A stretch of DNA of 64,000 bases from Nageia nagi (taxonomy: Eukaryota; Pinophyta): contig JBITNC010000001.1 of assembly GCA_050084985.1 (NCBI GenBank), positions 65,348,001-65,412,000 on the forward strand, in the 5' to 3' direction. Of the stretch, positions 12,751 through 24,480 are shown in pieces. Both the position numbers and the translations under genes were made by a program. How positions within the stretch are numbered: position 1 is the stretch's first letter; each line of letters opens with the position of its first letter. Under the pieces are notes generated by a model that did not search any database, had not been told where the DNA came from, and worked only from the letters and a program-made list of their open reading frames with translations.

Positions 12751-13850
12751 CAAAGGATTCTCTTGGTTAATGGACATTGTCTTCACCCATATACTGTACC
12801 AATAACAAAGGAGCAATTCATGTAGTAGATAAGATAATAGATCCTATATATCTAGGCAAGCCTCTTCCTCCTTGAGTATGGTTAAATAATTCCATCATCA
12901 ATCTTATAAATAAGTGATTCCAATGAACATGGTAGTTGGTAAGTGAAAACCAAGAAATTGGCACTTGCTAGGTGAAAACCACCAACACTAGAAACAAAGG
13001 AGCTTTAGTCAGTTTAATAAAAAAAAGAAAAAAATTATCATACATATTATTAAAAAAAAATAGTCACATGTAGGATTATCATTTTAGTAGGAACTATTAT
13101 AGTTTGAAGAGTTGGCATGAATCTTGCATAGGTGTCATGATGTAGCTTCGAATGATGTTTCTCTAAATATGTTGTCAAGAGCTATCAATGTCCTCACCAT
13201 GACCTTCATATAATGCCTAGTTTTCAAGGTAACATCACCCATTAGGAGTGCAACATAACAACCAAACCATGTGATAGCTCAGCAAACAAGGTACATCCAC
13301 ATATCCACATGTTCACACCCACCACTCCATGGCACATGATTTAAGAGTGGCTGTCACACTTTTCCATGCCATGAATAAGATGAAGTGCCACCTTTTCCCT
13401 TCACACAAAACAATACCTAACACATGTCAAGTGTCTCTCATGTGATGCATGATTCATAGGAAGATATTGATAGCTTCAGAATATCATGTACAAAATCATT
13501 GGTATGTCACTCCATCACCTTCGCATGTACCAGATGTCCATCTTCATGCTCTACCACCATCCACCATTAAATGGTATGTCATTTCACCATTACTTAGGTA
13601 ATTAGTAGTTTAATTGTTATAAATTATTTGAATCTATATGTCCAAGTAATAAATGTGCCATAAGTCTATTCACCACCTTGCCACACTCAAAATTAGCCAA
13701 AAACTTGCAGACCATGAGCTATCAATGTAATGGGTTAGAATCATCAAGAAGAACCTAGCTTGATGGAAGAGCTTTGAAAGGATCCCAAGGTGTTAGAAAT
13801 ATTTTCCATCAGCTTGTGGCTCTAATTTTTCAACAAGTTTTAGGGCTATG
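12751..13850 (+). other. Gypsy internal region after integrase, no gene seen
   Basis: About 1.1 kb without a recognisable frame. From 13200 to 13600 the sequence is richer in CATG and CACAT words, for example around the repeated ACATCCACATATCCACATGT near 13285-13310. Long non-coding stretches after integrase are common in Athila/Tat elements. Confidence 0.5.
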
Positions 13851-13879
13851 AGCTCTAGTTGGTGCATAGTTTGCAGCTG

Positions 13880-14530
13880 AATTAAAAGAAAACTTTATCA
13901 CTCTTTGAGGGTACACCATTCAGTCTCTCCTAAGATAATCAACACCATATTTGGTATTCTTGTCAAAGGTGAAGATTTGACACTTGGAAAAGAATCACCT
14001 GATGATGTTCTCAATGCCTTCCACCATCTTTTGAGCCTTACACAACCAAATTTAAGAGCAAAGGATGAGATCAAGGAATTAACCTGCACATCTTTTCCAA
14101 ACCTTGGAGTGAGGTTGCCACTTGGGTACTAAAGTATTTCTTCTATGAGGGCTAGTATGAAACATTGCAAGGCATTAGATGTGGTTGTTGGTTTAGTTAT
14201 GATATCTAAGAAGTATAAGTATAATATTCCTTAGCATTTATTTGACAACCTTCAGTCCATGGTGGCTAAGTGGCATGAGTCAAACCAGACTTCTCCCTCA
14301 AAACACCATGGACTTATCACTTTGATTTTTTGGGAGTATTTTCTTCACATTGGTGGAGAAGAAGCTTGGCAAGCATTTTTAAAAGGCAAGGAGGAGGCTG
14401 CTGAACCAAATATAGTACCTACATTTGGTATAAATCTGTAGAGGTAGTTCCAATAGCTCACATCCAAATTAAGCCTTCCACCTATGAACCACATGCAGAG
14501 TCTTCCATTGGACCTTCTAGGAAGAACCAC
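13880..14530 (+). pseudogene. Extra 3' ORF of gypsy element, unrecognised
   Basis: One reading frame stays coherent from 13905 to 14441 with only two stops (near 14130 and 14233). It gives about 180 residues of ordinary amino-acid composition, including GEDLTLGKESPDDVLNAF, LTLIFWEYFLHIGGEE-like and AWQAFLKGKEEAAEPN segments. Athila/Tat elements often carry an extra frame between integrase and 3' LTR (called env-like or aORF), and this is the likely position class. I do not recognise the family and see no clear signal peptide or membrane segment. It is followed by a coiled-coil-like stretch. Confidence 0.5.
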
Positions 14531-15120
14531 ATGTTAATTCCATAGTTCTTATGACTGTGTTAGTTTTTTCTACACCATCACAAGATTCTACCTATTTGCA
14601 ATCAAATTTTGAGATTGCCAATCCCTCCATTACTCAAATATGTCATATGGACTATTATTAACTCATGTTCAAGAGCTAGAAAGGAAAACCAAACATCTAG
14701 AGAATGAAAATTAGATTCTACAGTGCCCAACATGATGAGATAGAACAAAAAAATAAAAAGTTGGTTGTAGCTAATGATATATTACAATAGCAACAAATGG
14801 ACACTCAAACACTCCATGTAATGATCAAGCACATCATGTTTGAATAGTTAGCCCTTAAGGAGAGAATTTAACAAAATTTGATTGGATGAATGCTTGGATA
14901 GAGAAGAAGGCTTCCATTGCTAGATTGTGAGATGAAATTGAAGAGCTAAGACATCAGGTGGTGTAGGAACAGTATGCATTTTTTGATTTCAACATTATGC
15001 ATGAATAATTGGTGGTAGAGCATCAAAATTTACAAAATAAATATGAAGAAGCTCATATTCGAGTTGTTGCACTCTCCCAAAACTCTTCTATTCCAAGGTA
15101 AATTATCTAGGATGTTTCCT
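14531..15120 (+). pseudogene. Coiled-coil-like continuation of the extra ORF
   Basis: Near 14660-14720 the frame reads HVQELERKTKHLENEN and then, with stops and shifts, continues as Lys/Glu/Gln-rich sequence to about 15090. This is consistent with a helical C-terminal part of the frame at 13880-14530. Assignment to the same protein is inference from adjacency and composition. Confidence 0.35.
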
Positions 15121-16081
15121 CAATCTTTGAGGAAATTTGTGACTATTTTCACCTTCATCAATTTACAATGTGTATTTGAAAGAACTCTTTTACAGATGGT
15201 AATTGTCACAGATTAAGGAGGGGCAAAATTTATCATTCAGACACTCCCCAACAATTTCTTTAGAATATTCTATTGCTTTGGTTGAGCAATGCTTCTTAAT
15301 GTGTGAGTGTTTTATTCATGGTTTCTTTGTTCCATTTGATCGGGGTTCTTTTTCAATTTGTATGTGGGAGAAGTCCAATTGTGGGCATTTATTTCTGCTT
15401 TGTTAAATCATATTCAGTAGAGGAAGGAAATAGTTCAATTTTAGAATAGTCAAGAGGGTGACATCTTTCCAATGAGGATTGAAGCATATTTTCCCCAATG
15501 GTTTCAAGCTACGTTGCATGCACTTCTTTTACAAGGCCCTATTAGAGCACAATATTAGGTAGCAATATCACATTGTATACAAGAATGTCATGAAATTCTT
15601 CATGACATGTTTGATGAAGCTATGGTGTGTTGTAACACATGTTGGATGGGTTTACCTTATGAACTCTGTATACATGAAGTTTTTACACTTGGTAATTTAT
15701 ATTGGAGTAGATGGTGAGCTCTCTCTCTTATCTCTCTATTAGAAATAGATCTTGACAATTGGGTGGGGAGTTAGTTTCATCCTCTACTAATTCTATTTCT
15801 AGTTCCTAACATGACTAAAAATGAGCCCCAACCAAATGCAACATTCACAACATGGGAGTCTTGGCTTCTCCAACACCATGGTAGGGGGCAAGTGTTCCAC
15901 ATGTTCAATAGGGCACAATTTATATTTGAACCTAACAAAGATTGTAGCTCACTACCAGACCTTATGATTTGGCTCATCTAGTTCATGCTCCACCAGTTGT
16001 TACTATTGTCAAGAGTTCTAATGATTCTGATTGAGGCTATATTTTTTCTTTATTGCTCTAGGAGTAGCAATGTCTTAAGCT
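15121..16081 (+). other. Gypsy 3' internal region, no clear gene
   Basis: Open frames such as 15203-15406 show no recognised motif. Sequence composition is mildly less AT-rich than the LTRs. It ends at the polypurine tract. Confidence 0.4.
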
Positions 16082-16089
16082 AGGTGGAG
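16082..16089 (+). other. Polypurine tract of gypsy element
   Basis: AGGTGGAG abuts the TGATGAG start of the 3' LTR, the position where plus-strand synthesis is primed. It is short and possibly eroded. Confidence 0.55.
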
Positions 16090-17650
16090 TGATGAGTCTC
16101 AGTAATTACCTAGTTCTTGGCATAGTTCAATGGTTCATTTTGTATATTTGGACATTATGGGATGGATTAATTGTAACTATTGGACTATTTAGTTACTTAA
16201 TATATGGTTAAATGCATACTTTTCTTATATTAGTATTTTGTGCATACTAATTCTATTTTGTGTGTTTGTTTGAACCAAAATGCTTCTCTTTGCTCCATAG
16301 AATGATGGTTGATAACTCAAATGAGTTTGCAAGTATTGTAGGAAGTATTTTCAATAGATTCTACACTTGTATACATTGTTTAAAGCTCTACTTCAACACA
16401 TTGGACACCTCATTTGATAAAGTAGAGATATATTATTTGGAGCTTTTGTTCTAGACTCATCTAGAGCTCCTATTCTAGACTTGTTTAGAGCTTCTATTCC
16501 AGACTCATCTGGAGCTTCTATTCCAAACTCATTTGAAGCTTCTATTTTAGACTTGTTTGGAGCTTCTATTTTAGACTTGTTCAAATCTTCTATTTCAAAC
16601 TCATTTAGAGCTCCTGCTCTAGATCCAAATTTGAGAAATTGATCATCATTATTGACTATATTGCCATTTCTATTCTAGCCTTGTATGATCCAAATATTTA
16701 TGTAATGTGAGCTACTCTAGATATAGTCTATAGAAGCATGGCTTCAACACATTAGATATAGTTAGATATGATTCTTATTTTATAGAGTATGTTTCATTCC
16801 AAATTAGGCATTATAAACTACTTATGATGTAAATAGGATAGTGCTGACTCATTGGGATGAGCCACCCTTTTCTTAAGAGATTACAACTCTCCTTAGATAA
16901 GATGTGGGCACTGTTAGCATGTTAATTTTAGTGTTTGCTAGTTGGTAGAATAAGTGATTCTATTTTCTATAACATAATATTATTTAGATTATTATTATTC
17001 TTGGCTAGGCTATTGTTAAACAATTGAAGATATTTATACATTAGTTGTTGATGGTAGAGGGGGTTAGAAGATTAAGGAAGTATTATGTGTAGATTATGGA
17101 GAATAAAACTTTGTATTAGATTTGTCAAGCACATTCTATGTAAGACAAATTGTATGCAATAATAGAGTGATCTGTTAAGAGTTTCCAGTTCTAAGTTCTT
17201 CTAAGTCTTCCACCAAGAGGAGCAAGGGCCCACTCCAAATGGTAGAAGACTCTTTTATTTTACTATTCTTTTGATTCAGTGTGAGTTTACATTCAGTGTG
17301 ATGATTCCAAGTGTATATTTCTTATAGCATTTAAGACTCTTGTACTTTCAATTTTGTAACTTTCCATTCTATATATTTACTTTCTGTCAATGTTCATTTG
17401 AAGTAGATACAAGCTAAGAGAATAGAGTTCAATAGCATATAGCCTTGAACATCACCTAGATTGATTAACTAAATGAAGGAGTCAGATATTGTTTTCTAAT
17501 ACTAGTGAGAGGAAACTAAATCTACCTTGAGTGTTTAGAGTACTAGCTCTATGAGCTATCTAGTCCCTTCATGATAACAAGTGAAAGGATCACTAGGGGA
17601 AGGGTAGTGATAGCCTAGTGGAATTTGGAATACCATTATTTTACTCATCA
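16090..17650 (+). repeat. 3' LTR of gypsy element
   Basis: The LTR is 1561 bp, the direct repeat of 5024-6570, and ends TTTACTCATCA. It contains the same eight-unit 24-bp array. Confidence 0.92.
16439..16630 (+). repeat. 24-bp tandem repeat in 3' LTR, 8 units
   Basis: Same array as in the 5' LTR, with core AGCTTCTATTCCAAACTCAT. Units differ from one another by several bases, but the count of eight is kept in both LTRs, so no expansion has occurred since insertion. The minus-strand frame 16393-16584 is its 8-residue shadow (repeats such as SKIEAPNK). Confidence 0.85.
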
Positions 17651-19985
17651 ACTGAATGTTCCATCAGAATGTGATGGGTGGGATGGGGCTCAATGGGTGA
17701 GTGCATGAGGCACCATTATCCCATCATACCACCTCATCATGTCTATTAGTGCCACCCATTATGTGGTCTTCCACCCTTAGCCACCACCATTGGGCCTTTC
17801 CTCCTCCCACTCCAATCATAATCCCTAACCCAACATTGCAATCACTTCCATTTGACCATTTGCTCCTCCTAGTGCCACCCTCATACCATTCCCTACCTTT
17901 GACTCATCTCATCTCACCTTGTACTTCCCTATCATGCACTCCCCTACCATTGTCTACTATGTTTATAGTTTTTTAGGTGATCAATCCCTCATTCTAGGGT
18001 GGCTCATGTCTACCCCCTATTAGTAACAAACCCCAACAAAATGAATGGTTAATTTCATTCAGCACTTTCGAATGTAGATAATAGGGAGAGTTATGAATTT
18101 CTTTTGTGTTGCATGGCCTCATTATCATCACTTTAGGGAAATTCTATGGAAAGGGAGGAATCGTATGGGGTTTATTCATTCCAATATTACTTGATTGTAG
18201 TAAGAATCTTGCATTAGTTGGAGACTGTGTTTCCCCCTCCCCCCCACATTAGCCAATAGCCATATTCAAAGGCATCGATTTTTGCAAGGCCTTCTCTATC
18301 ATTTGTTACCTGATACAAAGTATTTTTTTTTTATTTTTTGACCCCACTCCCTTCCTAATCTTTTTAATAAAATTAAGTTGACACTCATTAATGCAATTTC
18401 TTTCTTCCAATTCAAGTTTTCATGGATTCCATACACTATTCATTTAATGTTAAACTATTTCTTGCAAGCTATGTTTTTTAGGTGTTCATACCCCTCCTAT
18501 AAATGTTGGTACAAGATTTCTTTTTTGACAAGATAATTGTTCAATTTAATCATTTTATCTTGCTCAAAAAGTTAACTTAAATTAGCATAGGAAGACTTAA
18601 AGTCATATTTATGAGGAAAAAATAATTTTTGAGGACTTACCTTTAAGAGGGAATTTGCTTTTTGAAAAAATATTTTTTAAGTAAAAAGGAGAGAATTTTT
18701 TTGCATTTTTACTTAAAATTAGAATTAATTTTTGTATAAATGCCTAGAATTATGAACATTAAATATGGAGTTATGTTCACTTTAAAAAAAAAAAACTTAA
18801 TTTTAACCTTAGAGAAATAAAGTTTTTTTTAATGCTAAGGTAAAATTACAAGGAATGGCATTTTTTGTGGAGGTATTTTTTTTCCATAGTGTTAATTATT
18901 TTTCTCTAACATCGAATTACAAAGGGGATGTTTTACTACTATGAAAATGTGGCAATTTTTTCCTTACTATAGAAAGTTAATTTCTTTTCCTAAGGTTAAA
19001 TTGCAATGCTATGTTGAATGGGAATTTTTTGCTAAGTTCATTATTTTTAAGAAAAAAAGGGGGGCAAGGACTTTACTTATTGTTTACTTAAAAATAGTGA
19101 ACTTATACAAAATTATGGAACTTGTGTAAAGAGATCCCATTAGGGTTAGTAACAAAACCCATTGGACTCTTAGGTTTCAATTTTATTGTTGGATGATGTA
19201 TCATTTATTTTACACACTTTACTTTATGTTATGTACCTTTGCTTTATCTTTGCAAAATCATAAACATTGAAAGTACACCCCTAAAATGAAATATCCATAC
19301 GTATATTCTACAACATGACTTTTTAGAGAGCCACGAGGTGATAACAAGGTAAAGTAGAGCCTTTAGTATGAATTCCAAATGATGAAAATTGCATACTTCT
19401 TAATTGCCCTAAGTCCTATATTGGTCTGCACATAACTCCATATAGGTGGATAGGATTGTGTAGTGATACCACATGTCTGTACATCCACTTAGTGATTATC
19501 CTGATAACCTAGGAGGATAAATTGAAACCTAATCAAGATAATAATTTTTTCAATCCAATATATGTCATAACCTTGGAAAATAGTTAGTACTCCTTGCAAG
19601 AGTATATTACTAACCAAAAAAACTGGTTAAGGATTGGTAGAACTTGGGCTCCATCTTGCGATCATCCAAGTGAAAGCCTAATTTTAAACAAAAAATAGAC
19701 CTCAACTTTATCCCTATCTACAACTATGATACTATGGTTATGAAAAAATGTTGGATGTGTGGAATATTTCATGTAAGTATATTACAAACCTTTGCACATG
19801 TGAATTTTGTTAAATAATTAAGCATGCCTTTTTTATTATGCTTGGTTAAAATTTATCATGTATTAATTCATCAAGTATAGTTTATTAATGTGGTTTATAA
19901 ATTTAACATGCTTACATTGGTTAACACTTTCACCTTTTTATGTATAAAATGGAAGAAACCTTCTTACCCATGCAAATCCTTAATA
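17651..19985 (+). other. Copia leader, second part (non-coding)
   Basis: Continuation of the plus-strand copia leader after the nested gypsy. 17651-18010 is C-rich with CCAC words; 18240-18360 has C- and T-runs; 18600-19120 is T/A-rich with repeated TTTTTACTTAAAA-like words. 19370-19600 is clearly the reverse complement of 36640-36880 in the minus-strand relative (shared GTGGTATCAC/GTGATACCAC, CCTGATAACCTAGGAGGATAA). Open frames 17701-17976 and 18941-19129 show no domain. Confidence 0.6.
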
Positions 19986-19989
19986 TTTT

Positions 19990-20810
19990 CAACTATGGTA
20001 TTTGAGAAACTCAATGAAACTTAAATAGCAAGAAGGAAACTATGGCATACAATTAATGAGAACCTAGTTGCTCCTATAGATGAGAAGGCACTTAAAGCTT
20101 ACAACATAAAGCATAAGTTGGAAACCTCTATAATTTTTGCATAGTATTAGATGAAGTGTTGCTTATGATCTCTTCATCAACCTCTTTAAAGGAAGCTTGG
20201 GATAGGCTCAAGAAAATCTACCTAGGGTCCAAATTTTCAAGAAGGTTCACCATTATTCAAAATTTGCTTCAATCTCATCAAGGGAAGATGAAAATGTTAC
20301 CATCTATTTGAATAAGATCATTTACCTTAGTACCCAGCTTGTTGGTTATAGTTGTAATTAGATTAATGACACATTCATGGTCTTCATCATTCTTCAAAGC
20401 CTTTCTTCAAAGTTAAATAACTTTGTGATAATTATATATTGAAACTAAACTTGATGATGAAGAAGAATTATTCTCTCTTGGAAACCTTTAAAGGTCCTTA
20501 TGAAGCATGAGGAAACCCTTAAAAAAAGGTTTTTATCTCTTCTCCAATGGATAAAGAAATTACTTTAAGAGAAACTAAAACTTCTTTCAAGAAGTTCAAG
20601 CATCACAAGAATTATTTTTTTGCTACCACTAAGAAGTTTTAAAAGAAGGGAAACAACAACAACTTCAAGTAGAGATATGGAAAGGGAAAGGTAAACAAAC
20701 CTAATCCCAAAGTAAAATTTCAATGTTAATTGTAACTTTTATGGTATATATGGTCCTAAAAAATTGATTGCTACAAGAAGAAAAGAGAAGAAAAGAATAA
20801 GGAAAATAGA
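19990..20810 (+). pseudogene. Copia gag remnant, plus strand, first copy
   Basis: Across frames the sequence gives a UBN2-type copia gag: a decayed ARKLWQ-VNENLVAP block near 20025-20075, then EAWDRLKKIYLGSKF (about 20195-20235), followed by a helical region and a Lys-rich tail. The zinc knuckle near 20725-20785 has lost ligands: where the minus-strand relative has CNYC-x4-H-x4-C, this copy reads Asn-Phe-Tyr and Pro. Multiple stops. Confidence 0.75.
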
Positions 20811-20839
20811 AATTTGATTGTTTCTAATTTTTACTCCTT

Positions 20840-21930
20840 GTCTTGCACATTCTCAATTGATTATATTGTTGACTCTAGATGCACTAATCTCTTATTTTTT
20901 GAAAAGGATAAGTTTGAAAATTTTTATAAGTATAAAAAAGATGTAGTTTTGATAGGTGATAATTGAATACTTAAAGTCCAAGGAATAGGGAGTATGTTGA
21001 TTTACAAAAAGGTTCTTGAAAATGTGCTCTTTTTCCAAAGCTTAGAATGAACTTTTTTCTATAATTCAAGTTTCAAGAAAAGGATACTCTTTTGAGTTCA
21101 ACTCACACTCTTGGTGTATTAAGAAGGGACTTGCCACTTTGGTGAAAGGATCAGTGAAAGATGATCTCTACATTGTGGATCAAATTCCAATAAATATATA
21201 TCTTGCTATGAATGTTTTCTTTAGGAGCAATCATTAGCACCAATATTTAGGATAACTTAGTTCCACAAAAGTAATCAAGTCATGAAAAATAAAACTTATG
21301 GAAGGGTTGCCTTTTATTTCACTCATAATTGATCTATGTGAAAAGTGCATCTAGGCAAGATTAATAGATAAGGATTTGAAAGAGATAAGGCAACAAGGGC
21401 AACCTAAACTCTTTAGCTTATGCATTTAGGTTTGATGGGTCTATTTTAGATTAATTATTTGGATAAGCATCTTATATATTGACCTTTATCATGATTTCAG
21501 TAGGATGATATTTAGTTATCTACTTGAGTACAAGGATCAAACCTTTGATAGATTTAAAGATTTCAAGGCTTTACTTAAAAAGCAAACATATATTAAAATC
21601 AAGATGTTGAGATTTGGTAATGGGGAAGAGTATAATAGCATTGAGTTCAATAACTTGTACCAAAAATGGGATCAAGAGGTCAGTTATGATTTCTTACACT
21701 CTTCAATAAAATGATGTTGTCAAAAGCAAAAATAGGATAATTATGGATATAGATAGATGCATGTTGGGAAATCTTCCTAGTTTCTTATGGTGTGAAGTTA
21801 TGAGCATTGTAATTTACACCTTGAATAGATGTCTCAAAATTTGTTGAGGGTAAAACTCTTTTGAATCATAGACAAGAAAGAAATCTAACATTTCTCACTT
21901 AGGTTATTTAGTTGTGAAGCCTTCTCCTAT
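20840..21930 (+). pseudogene. Copia protease, GAG-pre-integrase and integrase remnant, plus strand, first copy
   Basis: Protease: IVDSRCTNLLFFEKDKFENF near 20865-20925, where DSG has become DSR. A decayed GAG-pre-integrase block follows (21170-21330). The integrase core survives as the frame 21505-21714 (FSYLLEYKDQTFDRFKDF; LRFGNGEEYNS in place of LRSDNGGEY, so the second catalytic Asp is lost). In the second copy of the duplicated block, a 633-bp deletion removes 21284-21916. Confidence 0.75.
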
Positions 21931-22249
21931 ATTATTTCTGATAAAAAGAAGAAATTAGAGAAAAGATCAAAAAGGCATCTTTGTGAGTTATGAAAGTCAC
22001 CATAGAGGCTACAAGCTTTACTAATTGTTCCATAGAGAATTTTTTTGTATCAAAGGGTGTAAAATTCAATGAACGTATTAAGGAATCTACTTCTAATAAG
22101 AATTTTGATGATCTAAATGACTCTTTAATTGCACCTAACTGGTTGGATATCAATATAGATAAGTCATCTTAGAAGGAAAATTATCTAACTCAGAGGATAA
22201 CAAGAAGACTGACCTTGAAAATTCCTTATTTTCTAAAATTGATAGCAAA

Positions 22250-23760
22250 AATGAGCCATCATCATTCAAGAAAGCTTCAAAGCATGAGTGTTGGATGAAA
22301 ACCATAAAAGTGGAGTACGAGATACTTAGGAAAAATGAAACTTGGTACTTAGTTCCTTATACCAATAAGAGGAATGTGATTGATAATAAGTGTATGCACA
22401 AGGTTAAGTACAATTAAATTAGGGATATTGAGAAATACAAGGCAAAGTTAGTGGCCAAAGGTTTTGCTCATAAATATGGAGTTAATTATGAGAAAACCTT
22501 TGCTCCCATGGTAAAAATTTCACTATCAAGATAATCATTACTCTTTTACAACTCAAGGATGGAAATTTTTTCAACTTGATGTCAAGAGTGTTTTTTCTCT
22601 ATGGTGACTTAGATGTGTAAATCTACATGAATCAACCAAAAGGGTTTGTTGTGAAAGGAAAAGAGTCCTTTGTGTGCAAGATAAATAAGTCATTATATAG
22701 ATTTAAGCAAGCACCTAGAGCTTAGTACAAGAAGATTTTAGGATATTTTACAAATATTAGATTCTCCAAGTACTTCTTCGATTCTAATCTATATGTTCTC
22801 AATTAGGGATAAGATGTGGTATTGATTCTCCTTTACATGTATGATCTTCTAATCATTAGAAATAATTATTAAATCATCCAATAGTGAATATTCAACCTTA
22901 AGGTAACATTTGAAATAACTGATCTTGGTCTCTTCCACTACTACCTTGGAATGCAAGTGTACTAATATAAAGATTGTACTTATTTTAGTCAATCCAAGTA
23001 TATATTAGACATCTTGCAAAAATTTGGAATGGAAGAGTACAAATTTGTTACGATCCTAGTCTCTCTTGGAATCACTTTGTCTCTTAGATCCAACTCTCAT
23101 CTGGTAGATGGTACAACTTATAACCAATTAGTTGATAATCTTCTTTATTTGACAATTTTTAAGTTAGATATTTTCTTTGCATAGAATTTGATGGTACAAT
23201 TTATGCAAATACCATATGCTGAGCACCTCAATGTTGTTAAAAAAATCTTGAGGTATGTTGCAAGAATGAAAGATCTTGCTCTCAAGTACTCTAAATTACC
23301 CTCATTTGTTTTCTCAAAGTTCTCTTATTTTGACTATGGGGGAGATAGAGATGATAAAAAATCAGCCTTTATGGATGTGTTTAGCATTGGTTCAGGTGCT
23401 ATCTCTTTAGTCTCTAAGAAGCATCCTACTATTTATCTTTCCACCACATAAGCCTAATATCAAGCCATGTCTATTACAGCCTAGGAAGCTATTTGGTTTA
23501 GGCATCTTCTAAAAGAAATTAGGTATGAGAAAGTTCTCTCATCTCATATTTCTTTATATAATCAGTTGATTATTTATTTGGGTAAGAATCTTATTTTCCA
23601 TCGATAATAAATCATGTTGAAATCCAAGCACACTTTATTAGGGAGAAGGTTCTAAATGGAATCATACACTTGTAGTATTATCCATTCTCCCTGAACTCCA
23701 TTGATTTGTTCACTAAACTCCTTCCTAAAGAATAATTTTGCAAGCTTAAGGATTCTATCA
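22250..23760 (+). pseudogene. Copia reverse transcriptase-RNase H remnant, plus strand, first copy
   Basis: RT begins with a KVEYE-L-KNETWYLVPY-like block (22300-22365) and continues with [20 protein letters not shown]-like sequence (22430-22490). The catalytic box at 22834-22845 reads Y-M-Y-D instead of Y-V-D-D. RNase H is best kept in the frame 23188-23451 (YAEHLNVVKKILRYVARMKD and DYGGDRDDKKSAFMDVFSIG), followed by a decayed KHIxxxxHFIREKV end to about 23760. Confidence 0.82.
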
Positions 23761-24480
23761 GGTTAGTGAAGTTTCCCTCAAGGAGGATTGATGTTCAAAT
23801 TCTTATGTTGAATTCATATTTTTGATGATAACTTCAATCCTAGAAGGATTTTTGGTTGTATAGTATTGATTTGTGTGTGTAGTTTTGGCTAGTTATCCTT
23901 ATGGAAAAACTATTTATACACTTTGAGCATATAATAAACCATAAATAGAATTGTTTAGTTATACATATGGGAGAAACTTGTACGTGTGTATGATGGATCT
24001 TTTTTGCACTGTTTAGCTATCCATATATGAGGAACTTGTATGTGTCTTTTGACATTGTTCAATTATCCCTGTGTGAGAAACTCATATGTGAATTTTATCA
24101 TGCTATATTTATTATGATAATAAACACATGTTTTCTATACAACAATAACTATAAGTATTATCTTGGCATCTTCATAATGATTTATAGTGCACCATTGATC
24201 AATTTATGGATGGCATTTCTTGATTCATTTACACATTGATATGAATGTGTTCATGATGCATTTAATTGATCTTGTTTTTTAAGTTGCTTGTAGCTTGTAG
24301 ATTTCTTCTTATGATTATAGGTTACTTTAGGTATGAAGCCTCATGGAGGTTGATCATGTCAACTTTTGATTGAATGATTACTTTATGTACATTGAAACAA
24401 GTTATGGTTAATGATTGTATTGTAAACCATTTGTTAGAATGGTAAAGTAGTGAGTCTCAAACTAAGATCTTTCTTACTTG
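23761..24480 (+). other. Copia 3' untranslated part, plus strand
   Basis: Sequence after RNase H. 24290-24480 is the reverse complement of about 27280-27440 in the minus-strand relative (shared TGTACATTGAAA, TAGTGAGTCTCAAACTA, GATCTTTCTTACTT), so it belongs to the element. Homology stops right after TTCTTACTT, about 100 bp before the expected polypurine tract. The frame 24027-24239 has no recognised domain. Confidence 0.65.

Larger units (their letters stand above)
5024..17650 (+). mobile_element. 12.6-kb Ty3/gypsy element (Athila/Tat-like), nested
   Basis: Two long direct LTRs begin TGATGAGTCT and end TTTACTCATCA, giving terminal inverted repeats TGATGAGT/ACTCATCA. Between them lie a primer site, gag, protease, RT, RNase H and integrase remnants in gypsy order, then about 3.3 kb containing an extra open frame. 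Flanking pentamers are GCTGC and ACTGA, sharing only CTG, so the target duplication has decayed. Size, primer type, zinc-finger form and the extra 3' frame fit the Athila/Tat group. Every coding domain carries stops and frameshifts. It inserted into the leader of the plus-strand copia element. Confidence 0.85.
3780..24480 (+). mobile_element. Ty1/copia element, plus strand, nested and 3'-truncated
   Basis: This is one disrupted insertion: LTR 3780-4278, initiator-Met primer site at 4281, leader 4293-5023, the nested gypsy element 5024-17650, leader resumed 17651-19985, gag-pol remnant 19990-23760 and a 3' untranslated part to about 24480. The two leader pieces sum to about 3.1 kb. That matches the distance from primer site to gag in the minus-strand relative at 57120-60283, and is the main reason for assigning LTR and gag-pol to one element. 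Near 24480 the sequence leaves the family consensus about 100 bp before the expected polypurine tract, and no 3' LTR is found. LTR and gag-pol belonging together is inference. Confidence 0.7.
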
